A stretch of DNA of 64,000 nt, from assembly GCF_001441165.1 (NCBI RefSeq), contig NZ_CP013126.1, positions 2,943,551-3,007,550 of the forward strand, written 5' to 3'. A program made the translations under genes and the position numbers. Positions 50,783-60,602 of this stretch are shown piece after piece; the first letter of the stretch is position 1, and each line of letters starts with the position of its first letter. The DNA is from Acidipropionibacterium acidipropionici. GTDB taxonomy: Bacteria > Actinomycetota > Actinomycetes > Propionibacteriales > Propionibacteriaceae. Below the pieces are notes generated by a model, which was given only the letters and a program-made list of their open reading frames with translations, had not been told where the DNA came from and did not search any database.

Positions 50783-52903
50783 CTATGCATCGATCTGTTC
50801 CTGATCGAGGCGGTAGGCGCCCTGGACGATGAACTCCTTGCGGGGGGCGACGTCGTTGCCCATCAGGATCTTGAAGGTCTGCTCGGCCTCCTCGGCGTCG
50901 TCGATCGTGATCCGGCGCAGCATCCGGTGGCGGGGATCCATGGTGGTCTCCTTGAGCTGGGACGCATCCATCTCGCCCAGCCCCTTGTAACGCTGCGGCT
51001 CCTTGAAACGGACCCCCTTCTTCGTGAGAGAGGCCAGGGTGCGCTGGTACTCGGCGTCGGAGTAGGTGTACAGGAACTTGTCCATGCCCCGCTTGGGATT
51101 GATGAGTTCGAAGCGGTGAAGGGGCGGGACCGCCGAGTAGACCCTCCCGGCCTCGATCATCGGGCGCATGTACTTGAAGAACAGGGTGGCCAGCAGGGTC
51201 CGGATGTGGGCCCCGTCGGAATCGGCGTCGGCCATGAAGATCACCTTGCCGTAGCGGGCCTGGTCGATGTCGAAGGTCTTGCCCGATCCGGCTCCCACGA
51301 CCTGGATGATCGAGGCGCACTCCTGGTTGCGCAGCATGGCGCCCAGGTCGGCCTTCTGGACGTTGAGGATCTTGCCGCGGATCGGCAGCAGGGCCTGGTG
51401 CTCGGAGTTCCGGGCGACATTCGCGGTGCCCAGGGCCGAATCGCCCTCGACGATGAAGAGCTCCGTGAAGTCGGGGTCGCTGGACCGGCAGTCCTTGAGC
51501 TTGGGAGGCAGATGGGAGGACTCGAGGGCGTTCTTGCGCCGCTGGTTCTCCTTGTGGGCCCGGGCCGCCACCCTGGTGCGCGAGGCGTTGACGGCCTTCT
51601 CCAGCAGGGCGCGGGCCACCGGCTTGACCGCGGCCCGGGTGGAGGTGAGGTAGGCGGTGAGTTCCTTCTCGACGATCCGGGCAACCAGGCGTCGGACGGG
51701 CGGTGTACCGAGCACCTCCTTGGTCTGGCCCTCGAACTGCGGTTCGGCCAGCCGGACGGTGATCACGGCGGTGAGCCCCTCCAGGACGTCGTCCTTGATG
51801 ATCTCCTCGGAGTTCTTCAGCAGCCGTGTCCCGTCCAGGGAGGCGGCGAAGGCCCTCAGCAGGCCCTGTTCGAAGCCCTGGACGTGGGTGCCGCCCTTGG
51901 GCGTGGCGATGATGTTGACGAAGGACTTCTCGACGGTGTCGTAGCCGGTCCCCCATCGCAGCGCAACGTCCACGTCGAGGTTGCGGTGCACGTCGGTCGG
52001 AGTCATGGCCCCGGTGGCGTCCAGCTCGGGGACGGTCTCGGTGAAGGAGTCCGATCCCTGGAGCCGCAGCACCTCGCAGATCGGCTGGTCGGGGGACAGG
52101 AACTCGGCGAACTCGGAGATGCCGCCGTCGTAGCGCAGCGTCTCGACGACCTGGGCACGGGGCTCCCCGGTCCCGGGGTCGGTCTGGACCCCTCGACGGT
52201 CGGCGATCTCGATCTCCAGCCCGGGCACCAGGAATGCGGTCTGGCGGGCCCTGTCGAGCAGTTTGCGCCAGGATAGCTGGGCGTCGGCCAGGAAGATCTG
52301 GCGGTCGGGCCAGTAGCGGACCCGCGTCCCGGTGACTCCGCGGCCCGCCCGGCGCAGCTTGTCGATACCGGAGGCTGGGGTGAAGGGGGCGTCCGGCCCG
52401 TCCCCGTCGAAGTGCCCCGGGACGCCGCGTCGGAAACTCATCCCCCAGGTGCTGCCCTTCCGGTCGGTCTCGACGTCCAGCCGGGTGGACAGCGCATTGA
52501 CCACCGAGGCGCCGACCCCGTGCAGGCCGCCGGAGGCCTTGTAGGCTCCCCCGCCGAACTTCCCGCCGGCGTGCAGCCTGGTGTAGACGACCTCGACGCC
52601 GCTCAGCCCGGTCCGCGGTTCCGTGTCGACCGGGATGCCTCGTCCCTCGTCGGTGACCAGGATGGATCCGTCTGCCTCCAGGGCCACCGTGATGCGGTCG
52701 CCGTATCCGGCCAGGGCCTCGTCGACGCCGTTGTCGAAGATCTCCCACAGGCAGTGCATCAGGCCCCGGGTGTCGGTGGAGCCGATGTACATCGCCGGCC
52801 TCTTGCGGACCGCCTCGAGGCCTTCCAGGACGAGGATGCTCTTCGCCCCGTACTCCTTGGACTGGTCGGTCCTGACTCTCCGGGATTGCTGCGTCGTGGT
52901 CAC
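50783..52903 (-). CDS. parE: DNA topoisomerase IV subunit B
   Basis: The 706-residue ATPase subunit has the GHKL motifs D-N-G-V-D-E-A-L-A-G-Y, D-E-G-R-G-I-P-V and G-G-L-H-G-V-G-A-S-V-V-N-A, the TOPRIM acidic residues in E-G-D-S-A-L-G and D-A-D-S-D-G-A-H-I, and the P-L-H-R-F-E core. ParE pairs with ParC to unlink chromosomes. The start is a GTG with TAGTCT 6 nt upstream and no ribosome site. ParC and ParE genes lie 3.4 kb apart and convergent rather than in one operon. Confidence 0.92.
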   Translation of the reverse strand: MTTTQQSRRVRTDQSKEYGAKSILVLEGLEAVRKRPAMYIGSTDTRGLMHCLWEIFDNGVDEALAGYGDRITVALEADGSILVTDEGRGIPVDTEPRTGLSGVEVVYTRLHAGGKFGGGAYKASGGLHGVGASVVNALSTRLDVETDRKGSTWGMSFRRGVPGHFDGDGPDAPFTPASGIDKLRRAGRGVTGTRVRYWPDRQIFLADAQLSWRKLLDRARQTAFLVPGLEIEIADRRGVQTDPGTGEPRAQVVETLRYDGGISEFAEFLSPDQPICEVLRLQGSDSFTETVPELDATGAMTPTDVHRNLDVDVALRWGTGYDTVEKSFVNIIATPKGGTHVQGFEQGLLRAFAASLDGTRLLKNSEEIIKDDVLEGLTAVITVRLAEPQFEGQTKEVLGTPPVRRLVARIVEKELTAYLTSTRAAVKPVARALLEKAVNASRTRVAARAHKENQRRKNALESSHLPPKLKDCRSSDPDFTELFIVEGDSALGTANVARNSEHQALLPIRGKILNVQKADLGAMLRNQECASIIQVVGAGSGKTFDIDQARYGKVIFMADADSDGAHIRTLLATLFFKYMRPMIEAGRVYSAVPPLHRFELINPKRGMDKFLYTYSDAEYQRTLASLTKKGVRFKEPQRYKGLGEMDASQLKETTMDPRHRMLRRITIDDAEEAEQTFKILMGNDVAPRKEFIVQGAYRLDQEQIDA

Positions 52904-53109
52904 GGGACGAGACTACCGGGCCGCCCCGACAGGAACCTCCGGGCGCCCCGTCTGCGGCGGGGCGGTGGGGGGTCGCTGGACCGGGTCGTTACGATGGGAA
53001 CATATCGGGCCCCCGGTGCGTTGCCACTGTCGGTCCGCGGGGCCGTCGATGCGGCTCCGGAACCGGAACCCCCGGGACGGGGGAACCAGATCTGATTGAG
53101 GAGGTTGCC
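52904..53109. other. 206-nt divergent gap between parE and the DUF7455 gene
   Basis: On the plus strand TACGAT at 52990-52995 is a possible -10 about 114 nt before the DUF7455 start, which would give a long leader. No palindrome of note is seen. Confidence 0.35.
52910..52915 (-). promoter_or_regulatory. Putative -10 element for leaderless parE
   Basis: TAGTCT on the minus strand is 6 nt before the GTG at 52903. Confidence 0.5.
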
Positions 53110-53307
53110 ATGAGTACCACGATGATCGAGGACCGAGCGCTCACCGCTTCCGATCGCTGCGACCGTTGCGGCGCGCAGGCGTACTTCCGAGTGACTCTCC
53201 ACAACGGCGGGGAGCTGCTGTTCTGCGCTCACCACGCCAAGGCCCACGAGGACAAGCTGAAGCAGGTGGCACTGTCGATCCAGGATGAGAGCGGTCGGCT
53301 GGGCTGA
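53110..53307 (+). CDS. Small zinc-ribbon-like protein (DUF7455 type)
   Basis: The 65-residue protein has C-D-R-C-G near residue 17 and a L-F-C-A-H-H-A-K-A-H motif near residue 38, giving four potential zinc ligands (two Cys, then Cys/His). This pattern matches the small actinobacterial proteins filed under DUF7455; the name is from memory. GAGGAGG 5 nt before the ATG shows it is a real gene. Its function is unknown. Confidence 0.75.
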   Translation: MSTTMIEDRALTASDRCDRCGAQAYFRVTLHNGGELLFCAHHAKAHEDKLKQVALSIQDESGRLG

Positions 53308-53334
53308 ACCGCCGCGGCCGATATCGGCCCATGA

Positions 53335-53370
53335 CACCACGGGCACCGGAGGGATCCGGTGCCCGTGGTG
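53335..53370. terminator. Terminator after the DUF7455 gene
   Basis: Perfect 16-bp arms (53335-53350 and 53355-53370) around loop GGGA, 28 nt past the stop and facing the convergent GNAT gene. Confidence 0.7.
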
Positions 53371-53400
53371 CCGTCTCAGGTGGTGCTGAGTGTCGGGGGA

Positions 53401-53949
53401 TCAGGTCAGTCTGACCATCCGCTGCATGATGATGCCGCCCAGCGAGTTGTCCGTGGAGTCGTTGTCCACCTCGAAGCCGTGGCGGCGGAAGAAGGAGATG
53501 GCCCGCCGGTTGTCCTGGAACACCCAGACGTAGGCCGAGGACTCCCCCAGGGCCTCGTCGATGAGGGCGTCGGAGGCCCCGCAGGTGCGGGCCTCCGGGA
53601 GGACGTGGAGGGTGGACAGCTCCACCGGGGTGGGCGCGTCGCTGGCATTGCTGATCTGGGTGAGCGCCACGCCGACGATCTTCATGTTGAGACGGTCGGA
53701 CAGCACCCAGAACTGTCCGCCGGCGTCCATGAGCTCATTCCACTGCTCGATCGTGGTGTGCACGGTGTCGGGGCCGGTGAGGTCCTCGAGTGCCTCGTCG
53801 GGGATCACCCCCCGGCCGATCTCGCGCAGGCAGACGGCCTGCACGGCCGCCGCCTGGGGAAGGTCCTGGCGGTTCGCCGGCTTGACGACGAACCGGCCGG
53901 GCCCCTGCTCCACCGGTGTGCTCGACTCAGCGCTGCTCGACGTTCCCAT
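53401..53949 (-). CDS. GNAT-family N-acetyltransferase
   Basis: The 182-residue protein has the GNAT fold: an N-terminal strand F-V-V-K-P-A-N-R, a middle strand V-E-L-S-T-L-H-V-L-P-E-A-R (motif A region, acetyl-CoA binding through the following T-C-G-A-S-D), and the C-terminal W-V-F-Q-D-N-R-R-A-I-S-F-F-R-R-H-G-F, typical of this superfamily. Substrate unknown. The ATG is 6 nt after TAGGCT and has no ribosome site. Confidence 0.85.
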   Translation of the reverse strand: MGTSSSAESSTPVEQGPGRFVVKPANRQDLPQAAAVQAVCLREIGRGVIPDEALEDLTGPDTVHTTIEQWNELMDAGGQFWVLSDRLNMKIVGVALTQISNASDAPTPVELSTLHVLPEARTCGASDALIDEALGESSAYVWVFQDNRRAISFFRRHGFEVDNDSTDNSLGGIIMQRMVRLT

Positions 53950-53955
53950 GGGTCG

Positions 53956-53961
53956 AGCCTA
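53956..53961 (-). promoter_or_regulatory. Putative -10 element for leaderless GNAT gene
   Basis: TAGGCT on the minus strand is 6 nt before the ATG at 53949. Confidence 0.52.
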
Positions 53962-53988
53962 TCTGGCGCAGGACCGGCTGTCCCCCGC

Positions 53989-55377
53989 TCAATCCAAGTA
54001 GTCCCGCAGAACCTGGGAACGGCTGGGGTGGCGCAGCTTCGACATGGTCTTGGACTCGATCTGGCGGATCCTCTCGCGGGTCACCCCGTAGACCTTGCCG
54101 ATCTCGTCGAGGGTCTTGGGCTGGCCGTCGGTCAGACCGAAGCGCATCGAGACGACTCCGGCCTCACGCTCCGAGAGGGTGTCCAGGACGTCATGGAGCT
54201 GTTCCTGGAGCAGGGTGAAGTTCACGGCGTCGGCCGGGACGATGGCCTCAGAGTCCTCGATGAGGTCGCCGAACTCGGAGTCCCCGTCCTCGCCGAGGGG
54301 GGTGTGCAGGGAGATGGGCTCACGGCCGTACTTCTGCACCTCGATGACCTTCTCGGGGGTCATGTCGAGTTCCTTGGCGAGCTCCTCGGGAGTGGGTTCG
54401 CGGCCCAGGTCCTGGAGCATCTGGCGCTGCACGCGGGCCAGCTTGTTGATGACCTCGACCATGTGCACCGGGATGCGGATGGTGCGCGCCTGATCGGCCA
54501 TGGCACGGGTGATGGCCTGCTTGATCCACCAGGTGGCGTAGGTGGAGAACTTGTAGCCCTTGGTGTAGTCGAACTTCTCGACGGCGCGGATGAGGCCCAG
54601 GTTGCCCTCCTGGATGAGGTCCAGGAAGAGCATGCCGCGGCCGGTGTAGCGCTTCGCGAGGCTCACGACCAGACGCAGGTTGGCCTCCAGCAGGTGGTTC
54701 TTCGCCGCCCGGCCGTCCTCGGCGATCCACTCGTAGTCGTCGTGGTCCTTGTTGGCGACCTTGGCGTCCGGATCGGCCAGCTGCTCGCCGGCGAACAGGC
54801 CCGCCTCGATCCGCTTGGCCAGATCGACCTCCTGGGCGGCGTTCAGCAGTGCCACCTTGCCGATCTGCTTGAGGTAGTCCTTCACCGGGTCGGCGGTGGC
54901 TCCGGCCACCATGACCTGTTGCTCGGGCTCATCGGTGTCGTCGTTGTCATTGAGCGAGAACCCCTGGGAGTCCTTGTTGATCTCGGCCTCGTCCTTGGCG
55001 GCCTGTTTGGGGTCGTAGTCCTTGTCATCGACGTCGTCGAGGGAGCGCTTCTTGCCCCCGACGGTCAGCACGACGTCGTCGCCGTCTCGCTCCACGTGCA
55101 CGTCCACCTGGCCGCTGGCGGCCTCGGCCACCGTCGTGGTGCGGCGCGACCCGCTCTTGCTCTTGCCGGCGGTCTTCCGGGTGGTGGTCTTCTTCGCCGA
55201 GGGCTTGCGCGCGGTGCTCTTCTTCTTCGTCGCGGTCGTCCTGCCGGAGCTCGACGACTTGGTCGTCGTCGTGGCCGTCCTGGCCCGGGTGCCTGTGGAC
55301 TTCGCAGTGGTTCTGGGCTTCGCCTCCTCGTCGGCAGCAGTCATTTTGGTGCTTGATGACGTGGAACGAGTCGTCAC
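53989..55377 (-). CDS. sigA: Primary RNA polymerase sigma factor SigA
   Basis: The 462-residue sigma-70 factor has a 160-residue N-terminus with a Lys/Thr/Ser-rich stretch (repeats of T-K-K-K-S-T and K-T-T-T-R-K) followed by an acidic part, then region 1.2 ([10 protein letters not shown]), region 2 ([12 protein letters not shown] and [11 protein letters not shown]), region 3, and region 4 ([11 protein letters not shown]). It directs transcription of housekeeping genes. The GTG at 55377 has GAGAGGAT upstream; an in-frame ATG at 55344 is an alternative. It is divergent from sigB. Confidence 0.93.
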   Translation of the reverse strand: MTTRSTSSSTKMTAADEEAKPRTTAKSTGTRARTATTTTKSSSSGRTTATKKKSTARKPSAKKTTTRKTAGKSKSGSRRTTTVAEAASGQVDVHVERDGDDVVLTVGGKKRSLDDVDDKDYDPKQAAKDEAEINKDSQGFSLNDNDDTDEPEQQVMVAGATADPVKDYLKQIGKVALLNAAQEVDLAKRIEAGLFAGEQLADPDAKVANKDHDDYEWIAEDGRAAKNHLLEANLRLVVSLAKRYTGRGMLFLDLIQEGNLGLIRAVEKFDYTKGYKFSTYATWWIKQAITRAMADQARTIRIPVHMVEVINKLARVQRQMLQDLGREPTPEELAKELDMTPEKVIEVQKYGREPISLHTPLGEDGDSEFGDLIEDSEAIVPADAVNFTLLQEQLHDVLDTLSEREAGVVSMRFGLTDGQPKTLDEIGKVYGVTRERIRQIESKTMSKLRHPSRSQVLRDYLD

Positions 55378-55668
55378 GGGGATCCTCTCAACAGGGCAGC
55401 AAACCTGTGCAATGGCAGACGACAGCCGGGAGCCGTCAAGAGCCGCGTTCCATTGTGACACCGCCGACCCCCCGGCACAAACCCGACCCCCAAGGGGCTC
55501 CCTGAGATTCCAGTGGTCCGGAGGGCCCAAGCCCCGCATCCGAGGGTACGACCACAGTCTGATCATGGTTCCGCACGGCGCCACCAGGGGTGTCGATGGC
55601 CCCGGCGGGAATGACAACGGGGCCGTTTGACGTTGTGATGGGTGTCCTACGTTGAAAGGCGGGAACAC
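55378..55668. other. 291-nt divergent sigA/sigB control region
   Basis: No gene is seen. For sigA a weak TTGACG (55434-55439, minus strand) with CATTGC 19 nt on is the best candidate. For sigB there are two overlapping possibilities on the plus strand: GGAAT (55608-55612) with GTT 19 nt further (55632-55634), or TTGACG (55627-55632) with TACGTT 15 nt further. The first fits a SigH/SigR-type stress promoter. Confidence 0.4.
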
Positions 55669-56607
55669 ATGGACACCAAGTCACGAGTTCGTACCACCGA
55701 CGGGATCGATGGCAAGGACGCGGTTGGTCTGTACCTGGAGGGGATCGCGAAGACTCCCCTGCTGAACGCCGCCGAGGAAGTGGCGCTGTCCCAACGGATC
55801 GAGGCCGGCGTCTTCGCCCATGCGGTGCTCAACGGGGATGCCGAGACCGGGATCGAGGTCACCCGTGCCGAGTTGGAGGAGATCGCCGACGACGGTGACG
55901 AGGCGATGACCCACTTCGTGCGCGCCAATCTGCGCCTCGTCGTCTCGGTCGCCCGCAAGTACGGACGCTCTCAGATGCCGTTGCTCGATCTTGTCCAGGA
56001 GGGCAACACCGGGCTTATCCGCGCGGTCGAGAAGTTCGACTACGCCAAGGGTTACAAATTCTCCACCTACGCCACCTGGTGGGTCCGCCAGGCGATCAGC
56101 CGGGGTATCGCCCAGCAGGGCCGCATCGTGCGTCTTCCGGTGCATGTCGCCGAGCAGGTCAATCAGGTCTCGGCGGCGCGCCGCAACCTCGAGCGTCATC
56201 TGGGCCGGGAGCCCGAGACCTCCGAGATCGCCGACGAGCTGGGGCTGCCCGAGGAGAGGGTCATCGAGCTCATCCGCTTCGGCCGCGATCACGTGAGCCT
56301 GGATGCTCCGGTCGAGGACGACGGCGACACCAGCCTCGGCGACCTGATCGCCCGTGAGACCGCGCCCGGCCCCGACGATATCGTCCTGGACGCCGAGGAC
56401 CGCGGCCGTCTGGAGGGTCTTCTCGAGGACCTCGACGAGAGGTCCGCCGATGTGGTGCGCCGCCGGTACGGCCTGGTCGACGGCCGTCAGGCCAAGCTGG
56501 CCGACATCGGCAAGGTCTGGGGCATCACCGCCGAGAGGGTGCGCCAGATCGAGCGTGCCGCCCTGGCCACCATGCGCGAGGCCAATCAGGCGGTCATGGC
56601 CGCCTGA
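55669..56607 (+). CDS. sigB: Principal-like sigma factor SigB
   Basis: The 312-residue sigma-70 factor has sigma regions 1.2 to 4 without the long SigA N-terminus: [36 protein letters not shown] and region 4 [11 protein letters not shown]. It resembles mycobacterial SigB and streptomycete HrdA/D-like factors, which run stationary-phase and stress genes. AAAGGCGGG precedes the ATG at 55669; an in-frame GTG at 55642 overlaps the presumed promoter. It is divergent from sigA. Confidence 0.9.
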   Translation: MDTKSRVRTTDGIDGKDAVGLYLEGIAKTPLLNAAEEVALSQRIEAGVFAHAVLNGDAETGIEVTRAELEEIADDGDEAMTHFVRANLRLVVSVARKYGRSQMPLLDLVQEGNTGLIRAVEKFDYAKGYKFSTYATWWVRQAISRGIAQQGRIVRLPVHVAEQVNQVSAARRNLERHLGREPETSEIADELGLPEERVIELIRFGRDHVSLDAPVEDDGDTSLGDLIARETAPGPDDIVLDAEDRGRLEGLLEDLDERSADVVRRRYGLVDGRQAKLADIGKVWGITAERVRQIERAALATMREANQAVMAA

Positions 56608-56624
56608 TCCTCTGATCCCGAGTG

Positions 56625-56654
56625 ACGCCCCCGGCCCCGACGGGCCGGGGGCGT
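56625..56654. terminator. Terminator between sigB and hrpA
   Basis: Bases 56625-56637 and 56642-56654 form a perfect 13-bp GC-rich stem with loop CGAC between two convergent genes. Confidence 0.65.
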
Positions 56655-56681
56655 TGTGCGTCCTGAGGCCCGGCGCGGCCT

Positions 56682-59600
56682 TCAGATCCGGCCGATTGCG
56701 GTTCTGATGCGTTTGGCGGACACCGGCACATGGGTACCGAGCCGCTGCGCGAAGAGCTGGACTCGGAACTCCTCGATGAGGAAGCCGATCTCCTCGACGG
56801 CCGGGGGCAGTGGGCCCTCCGGCTGGCGCGAGCACAGGTCGTCGTAGGCGTCCAGCAGAGGATCCAGCTCCGCCATCCCCCGCGCGTCACGACCGGGATT
56901 GGCACGCAGCCCCTCGACCCTCACGCCGATCCCCCGCAGCCATCTCGCCATCCTGGAGTACCAGGGGTCGGGCGTGGCGGAGATGAAGTTGAGGAAGACG
57001 AGGTCGTCGATCTGACGGGCCATGTCGGTCCTGGCGGGGCCGCCCGGCAGCGTGGCCACACTCTGCCCGGCGGCGCCGGCGGCGGTGAGGATCTCCCCCG
57101 CCTGTTCCACGACCCGGGCCATGGTGCCCGCCGCCTCCTGGCGCACCGCCAGGGCGAGGTCGTCGAAGGACCGCTCGTCGCGCACCCCCGACAGGTCGCC
57201 GGCGAACCGGCCGGCCAGGGAGGCCACCGCCTTGTGGCGTGCATCGGCCAGCAGAGCGGGAACCGTCGGGTAGGGGGAGGAGGACAGCGCCAGCTTGGTG
57301 CGGTTGGTGAGGTGGGCGACCGTCCAGTTGGTGGGGTCCGGCAGATTGAGCAGCAGCAGTCTCACGACCCCGGCGGCATGGCTGCGGGTCTGGGCGGCCA
57401 CCGAGTCCTGCACCGCGGTGCCCACCGCCCGGCCCTCGTCGACGAGGCTGGGGTGGCCGACGGCATCGGCCCCGCTGCGCCGCAGCGACACCTCGCGGGG
57501 GATGGTGCCGAAGACCCAGCCGGTGGCGCCGTGGATCTGCTCGTCCCCGGAGGCGCGGGTCAGCGACTCGGAGACCTTCGGCGCCAGGTCGGTACGCAGC
57601 CCGGAGAGGTCCTCGGAGTGCGCCACCGGTGCGGGATCGGGCCGGGCGGCCGACTTCTTGCGGCCGGTACGGGCCCGTCCCTCGGCGTCGACGACGTCGA
57701 ATCCGACCCTCAGATGTGCCGGGACGGCATCGGGGCGCCACTCCCCCGGTTCGATGACGACGCCGGTGAGCGCCCGCAGGGCGCGGCCCAGCTCGACCTC
57801 GAAGGCGCCGGAGGTGTCGGCGTCGTGCTCCTCGAGCCAGGTGAGGGCCTGGCGGGCGCGGTCGGGGGCGGGCACCAGCTGGGTGCGCAGGCGCTTCGGC
57901 AGGTTCCGGATGAGTTCGGTGGCCAGGTCGGTGCGCAGGCCGGGCACCTGCCAGCTGAACGGCTCGGCCGGCACCTGGTTGAGCAGGGCCAGCGGGATCG
58001 TCACGGTGACGCCGTCGTGGCCGGAGCCCGGGTCGAAGACGTAGCGCACCGGGAGGTCGAGGCCGGCCACCTGCCAGCTGTCGGGGAAGTCGTCGCGGCG
58101 CACCGCACCGGGGTCGACGAGGTCGTCGACACTCAGGTCGAGCTGGTGGCGGTCGTCGACCCGGCGCCACCAGGCGTTGAAGTGGTTGGCCGAGACGATG
58201 TCGCCGGGGATGCGCCGGTCGTAGAACTCGTAGAGGGCGTCGTCGTCGGCCACCAGGCCGCGCCGGCGGGTGCGCTCCTCCAGCTCGTCGGCCTCGGCCC
58301 GGATGCGGTCGTTGTGGACCAGGAAGCCGTGGTGGGCGCGCCAGTCGCGCTCGACCAGGGCCGAGCGGATGAAGATCTCTCGGGCGACGACGGGGTCGAT
58401 CCGGGCGTAGTTGACGCGGCGGTCGGCCCACACCGGCACTCCGTAGAGGGTGGCTCTCTCGGTCGCCACGACCGAGGCGGTGGAGGTGGCCCAGTGGGGT
58501 TCGGAGTACTGGCGTTTGAGCAGATGCGCCCCGACCTCCTCCACCCATTCCGGCCGGATCGCGGCGACCGTGCGGGCCCACAGCCGGGTGGTCTCCACCA
58601 GTTCGACGGCCATCACCAGTTCGGGCGGGTGGCCGGCCAGCGCGGAACCGGGATTGATGGCGAATTTCGCGCCGCGGGCGCCGAGGTACTCCCGTGGGCC
58701 GGGACGCCGTCGGCCGCGCCGATCGTTCTTCTCCCGCACCTCGGCCAGCCCGATGTGCGACAGCAGGCCGGACAGCAGGGCCACCAGGATGCGGTCGGGC
58801 GGGGCCTCGTCCTTGTTGCGCTCGAGTCCGAGATCCCGGCAGATCTGCTTGAGCTGGGTGTGGAGGTCCTGCCACTCGCGCACCCGCATGAAGTTGATGA
58901 ACTCCCGCCGGCACATCCGGCGGAATGGCGATCCGCTGAGTTCCTTGCGGCGGTGGCGCAGATAGACCCACAGCCTCCAGACGGCCATCACGTCGCCGCC
59001 CTCCTCGACGCCGTCACGGGGCTTGCCGGCCTCCTCGGCCGACTCGTCGCGATCGGTTCCCAGGGCGGTGCGCAGGGCCCCGTCAGTACGGAACCGGGAG
59101 TGGAAGGAGTCGGCCTCGGCCCGCTTCTCGGCGGGTCGTTCGCGCACGTCGGGGATCGACAGGGCGGCCACGATCACCAGCACCTCGCGCAGGCTGTGCT
59201 GGCGGGCCCCCTCCAGGATCATCCGGCCCATCCTGGGGTCGATGGGCATCGCCGCGAGCTGGTGCCCGGTTCTGGTGAGGCGCGGCGCCTCCCGGTGGCC
59301 GGGTTTGAGCGCACCCAGTTCGTCGAGCAACCGGATGCCGTCGGAGATCTGGGATCCGTCGGGGGGTTCGACGAAGGGGAAGCTCGTGATGGCTCCGAGG
59401 CGGGCCTGGGCCATCTGGAGGATGACGGCCGCCAGGTTGGTCCGCAGGATCTCCGGTTCGGTGAACTCGGGGCGGGCCTCGAAGTCATCCTCGGAGTACA
59501 GCCGGATGCAGATTCCGGGGGCGACGCGGCCGCAGCGCCCGGCGCGCTGGTTGGCCGAGGCCTGGGAGACCGGTTCGATGGGCAGTCGCTGCACCTTCGT

Positions 59601-60590
59601 CCGCACCGAGTAGCGGGAGATGCGGGCGGTGCCGGGGTCGATGACGTATCGGATGCCCGGGACGGTCAGGGAGGTCTCGGCGACATTGGTGGCCAGCACG
59701 ATGCGCCGGCCGGAGTGCCGGGTGAAGACGCGGTGCTGCTCGGCGGCCGACAGCCGGGCGAACAGTGGCAGCACCTCGGTGTCGCGCAGCTTGAGATCGC
59801 CCAGCGCGTCCGCGGTGTCGCGGATCTCCCGCTCACCGGCGAGGAAGACCAGGATGTCCCCCAGGCCCTCGCGGGCCAGCTCCTGGACCGCCTGGCAGAT
59901 CCCGGTGGTCTGGTCGATCGGGTCGGCGCTCACCTGGATGTCGTCAGCGTCGATCTCGGCGGCGGGGTCCAGGGGGCGGTAGCGGATCTCGACGGGGTAG
60001 GTGCGCCCGGACACCTCGATGACGGGGGCGTCGTCGAAGTGGGCGGAGAAGCGCTCGGTGTCGATGGTGGCCGAGGTGATGATGACCTTGAGGTCGGGGC
60101 GTCGGGGCAGCAGCTGCTTGATGTAGCCGAGGAGGAAGTCGATGTTGAGGCTGCGCTCGTGGGCCTCGTCGATGATGATGGTGTCGTGTGCTCGCAGGTC
60201 CCGGTCGTGGGAGATCTCGGCGAGCAGGACGCCGTCGGTCATCACTGTCAGTGCGGTCTGGCGGGTGGCGCGGCGGGTGAAGCGGACCTGGAAGCCCACC
60301 TGGTCGCCGATCTCCACGCCCATCTCCTCGGCGATCCGGTCGGCGACGCTGCGCGCGGCGATACGGCGGGGCTGGGTGTGGGCGATGTGGCGGCGTCCCA
60401 GGGCCAGGCAGATCTTGGGCAGCTGGGTGGTCTTGCCGGATCCGGTCTCGCCTGCGACCACCACGACCTGGTGGTGTGCGATGAGGTCGGCGATCTCATC
60501 GGCGTGGGCGGCGATGGGCAGGTCGGGATCGAATCGGACGGTGCCGCCCTGGGGCAGCTCCCCCTCGAGATGTGACGCGTGTGCTGGCAT
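56682..60590 (-). CDS. hrpA: ATP-dependent RNA helicase HrpA
   Basis: The 1302-residue DEAH-box helicase has Walker A G-E-T-G-S-G-K-T-T, the D-E-A-H box followed by E-R-S-L-N, a helicase C domain with A-T-N-V-A-E-T-S-L-T and Q-R-A-G-R-C-G-R, then HA2, OB-fold and the DUF3418 C-terminal region of full-length HrpA. In Escherichia coli HrpA acts on mRNA and helps resolve stalled ribosomes. The ATG at 60590 is 15 nt after TAGGCT. Size agrees with the family (about 1300). Confidence 0.94.
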   Translation of the reverse strand: MPAHASHLEGELPQGGTVRFDPDLPIAAHADEIADLIAHHQVVVVAGETGSGKTTQLPKICLALGRRHIAHTQPRRIAARSVADRIAEEMGVEIGDQVGFQVRFTRRATRQTALTVMTDGVLLAEISHDRDLRAHDTIIIDEAHERSLNIDFLLGYIKQLLPRRPDLKVIITSATIDTERFSAHFDDAPVIEVSGRTYPVEIRYRPLDPAAEIDADDIQVSADPIDQTTGICQAVQELAREGLGDILVFLAGEREIRDTADALGDLKLRDTEVLPLFARLSAAEQHRVFTRHSGRRIVLATNVAETSLTVPGIRYVIDPGTARISRYSVRTKVQRLPIEPVSQASANQRAGRCGRVAPGICIRLYSEDDFEARPEFTEPEILRTNLAAVILQMAQARLGAITSFPFVEPPDGSQISDGIRLLDELGALKPGHREAPRLTRTGHQLAAMPIDPRMGRMILEGARQHSLREVLVIVAALSIPDVRERPAEKRAEADSFHSRFRTDGALRTALGTDRDESAEEAGKPRDGVEEGGDVMAVWRLWVYLRHRRKELSGSPFRRMCRREFINFMRVREWQDLHTQLKQICRDLGLERNKDEAPPDRILVALLSGLLSHIGLAEVREKNDRRGRRRPGPREYLGARGAKFAINPGSALAGHPPELVMAVELVETTRLWARTVAAIRPEWVEEVGAHLLKRQYSEPHWATSTASVVATERATLYGVPVWADRRVNYARIDPVVAREIFIRSALVERDWRAHHGFLVHNDRIRAEADELEERTRRRGLVADDDALYEFYDRRIPGDIVSANHFNAWWRRVDDRHQLDLSVDDLVDPGAVRRDDFPDSWQVAGLDLPVRYVFDPGSGHDGVTVTIPLALLNQVPAEPFSWQVPGLRTDLATELIRNLPKRLRTQLVPAPDRARQALTWLEEHDADTSGAFEVELGRALRALTGVVIEPGEWRPDAVPAHLRVGFDVVDAEGRARTGRKKSAARPDPAPVAHSEDLSGLRTDLAPKVSESLTRASGDEQIHGATGWVFGTIPREVSLRRSGADAVGHPSLVDEGRAVGTAVQDSVAAQTRSHAAGVVRLLLLNLPDPTNWTVAHLTNRTKLALSSSPYPTVPALLADARHKAVASLAGRFAGDLSGVRDERSFDDLALAVRQEAAGTMARVVEQAGEILTAAGAAGQSVATLPGGPARTDMARQIDDLVFLNFISATPDPWYSRMARWLRGIGVRVEGLRANPGRDARGMAELDPLLDAYDDLCSRQPEGPLPPAVEEIGFLIEEFRVQLFAQRLGTHVPVSAKRIRTAIGRI

Positions 60591-60602
60591 GACCGGCTCA
60601 GC

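Noticed and set aside
56730-60575. A 1281-codon open frame on the plus strand opposite hrpA
   Set aside because: It mirrors hrpA exactly and shows only low-complexity composition; hrpA carries all helicase motifs.
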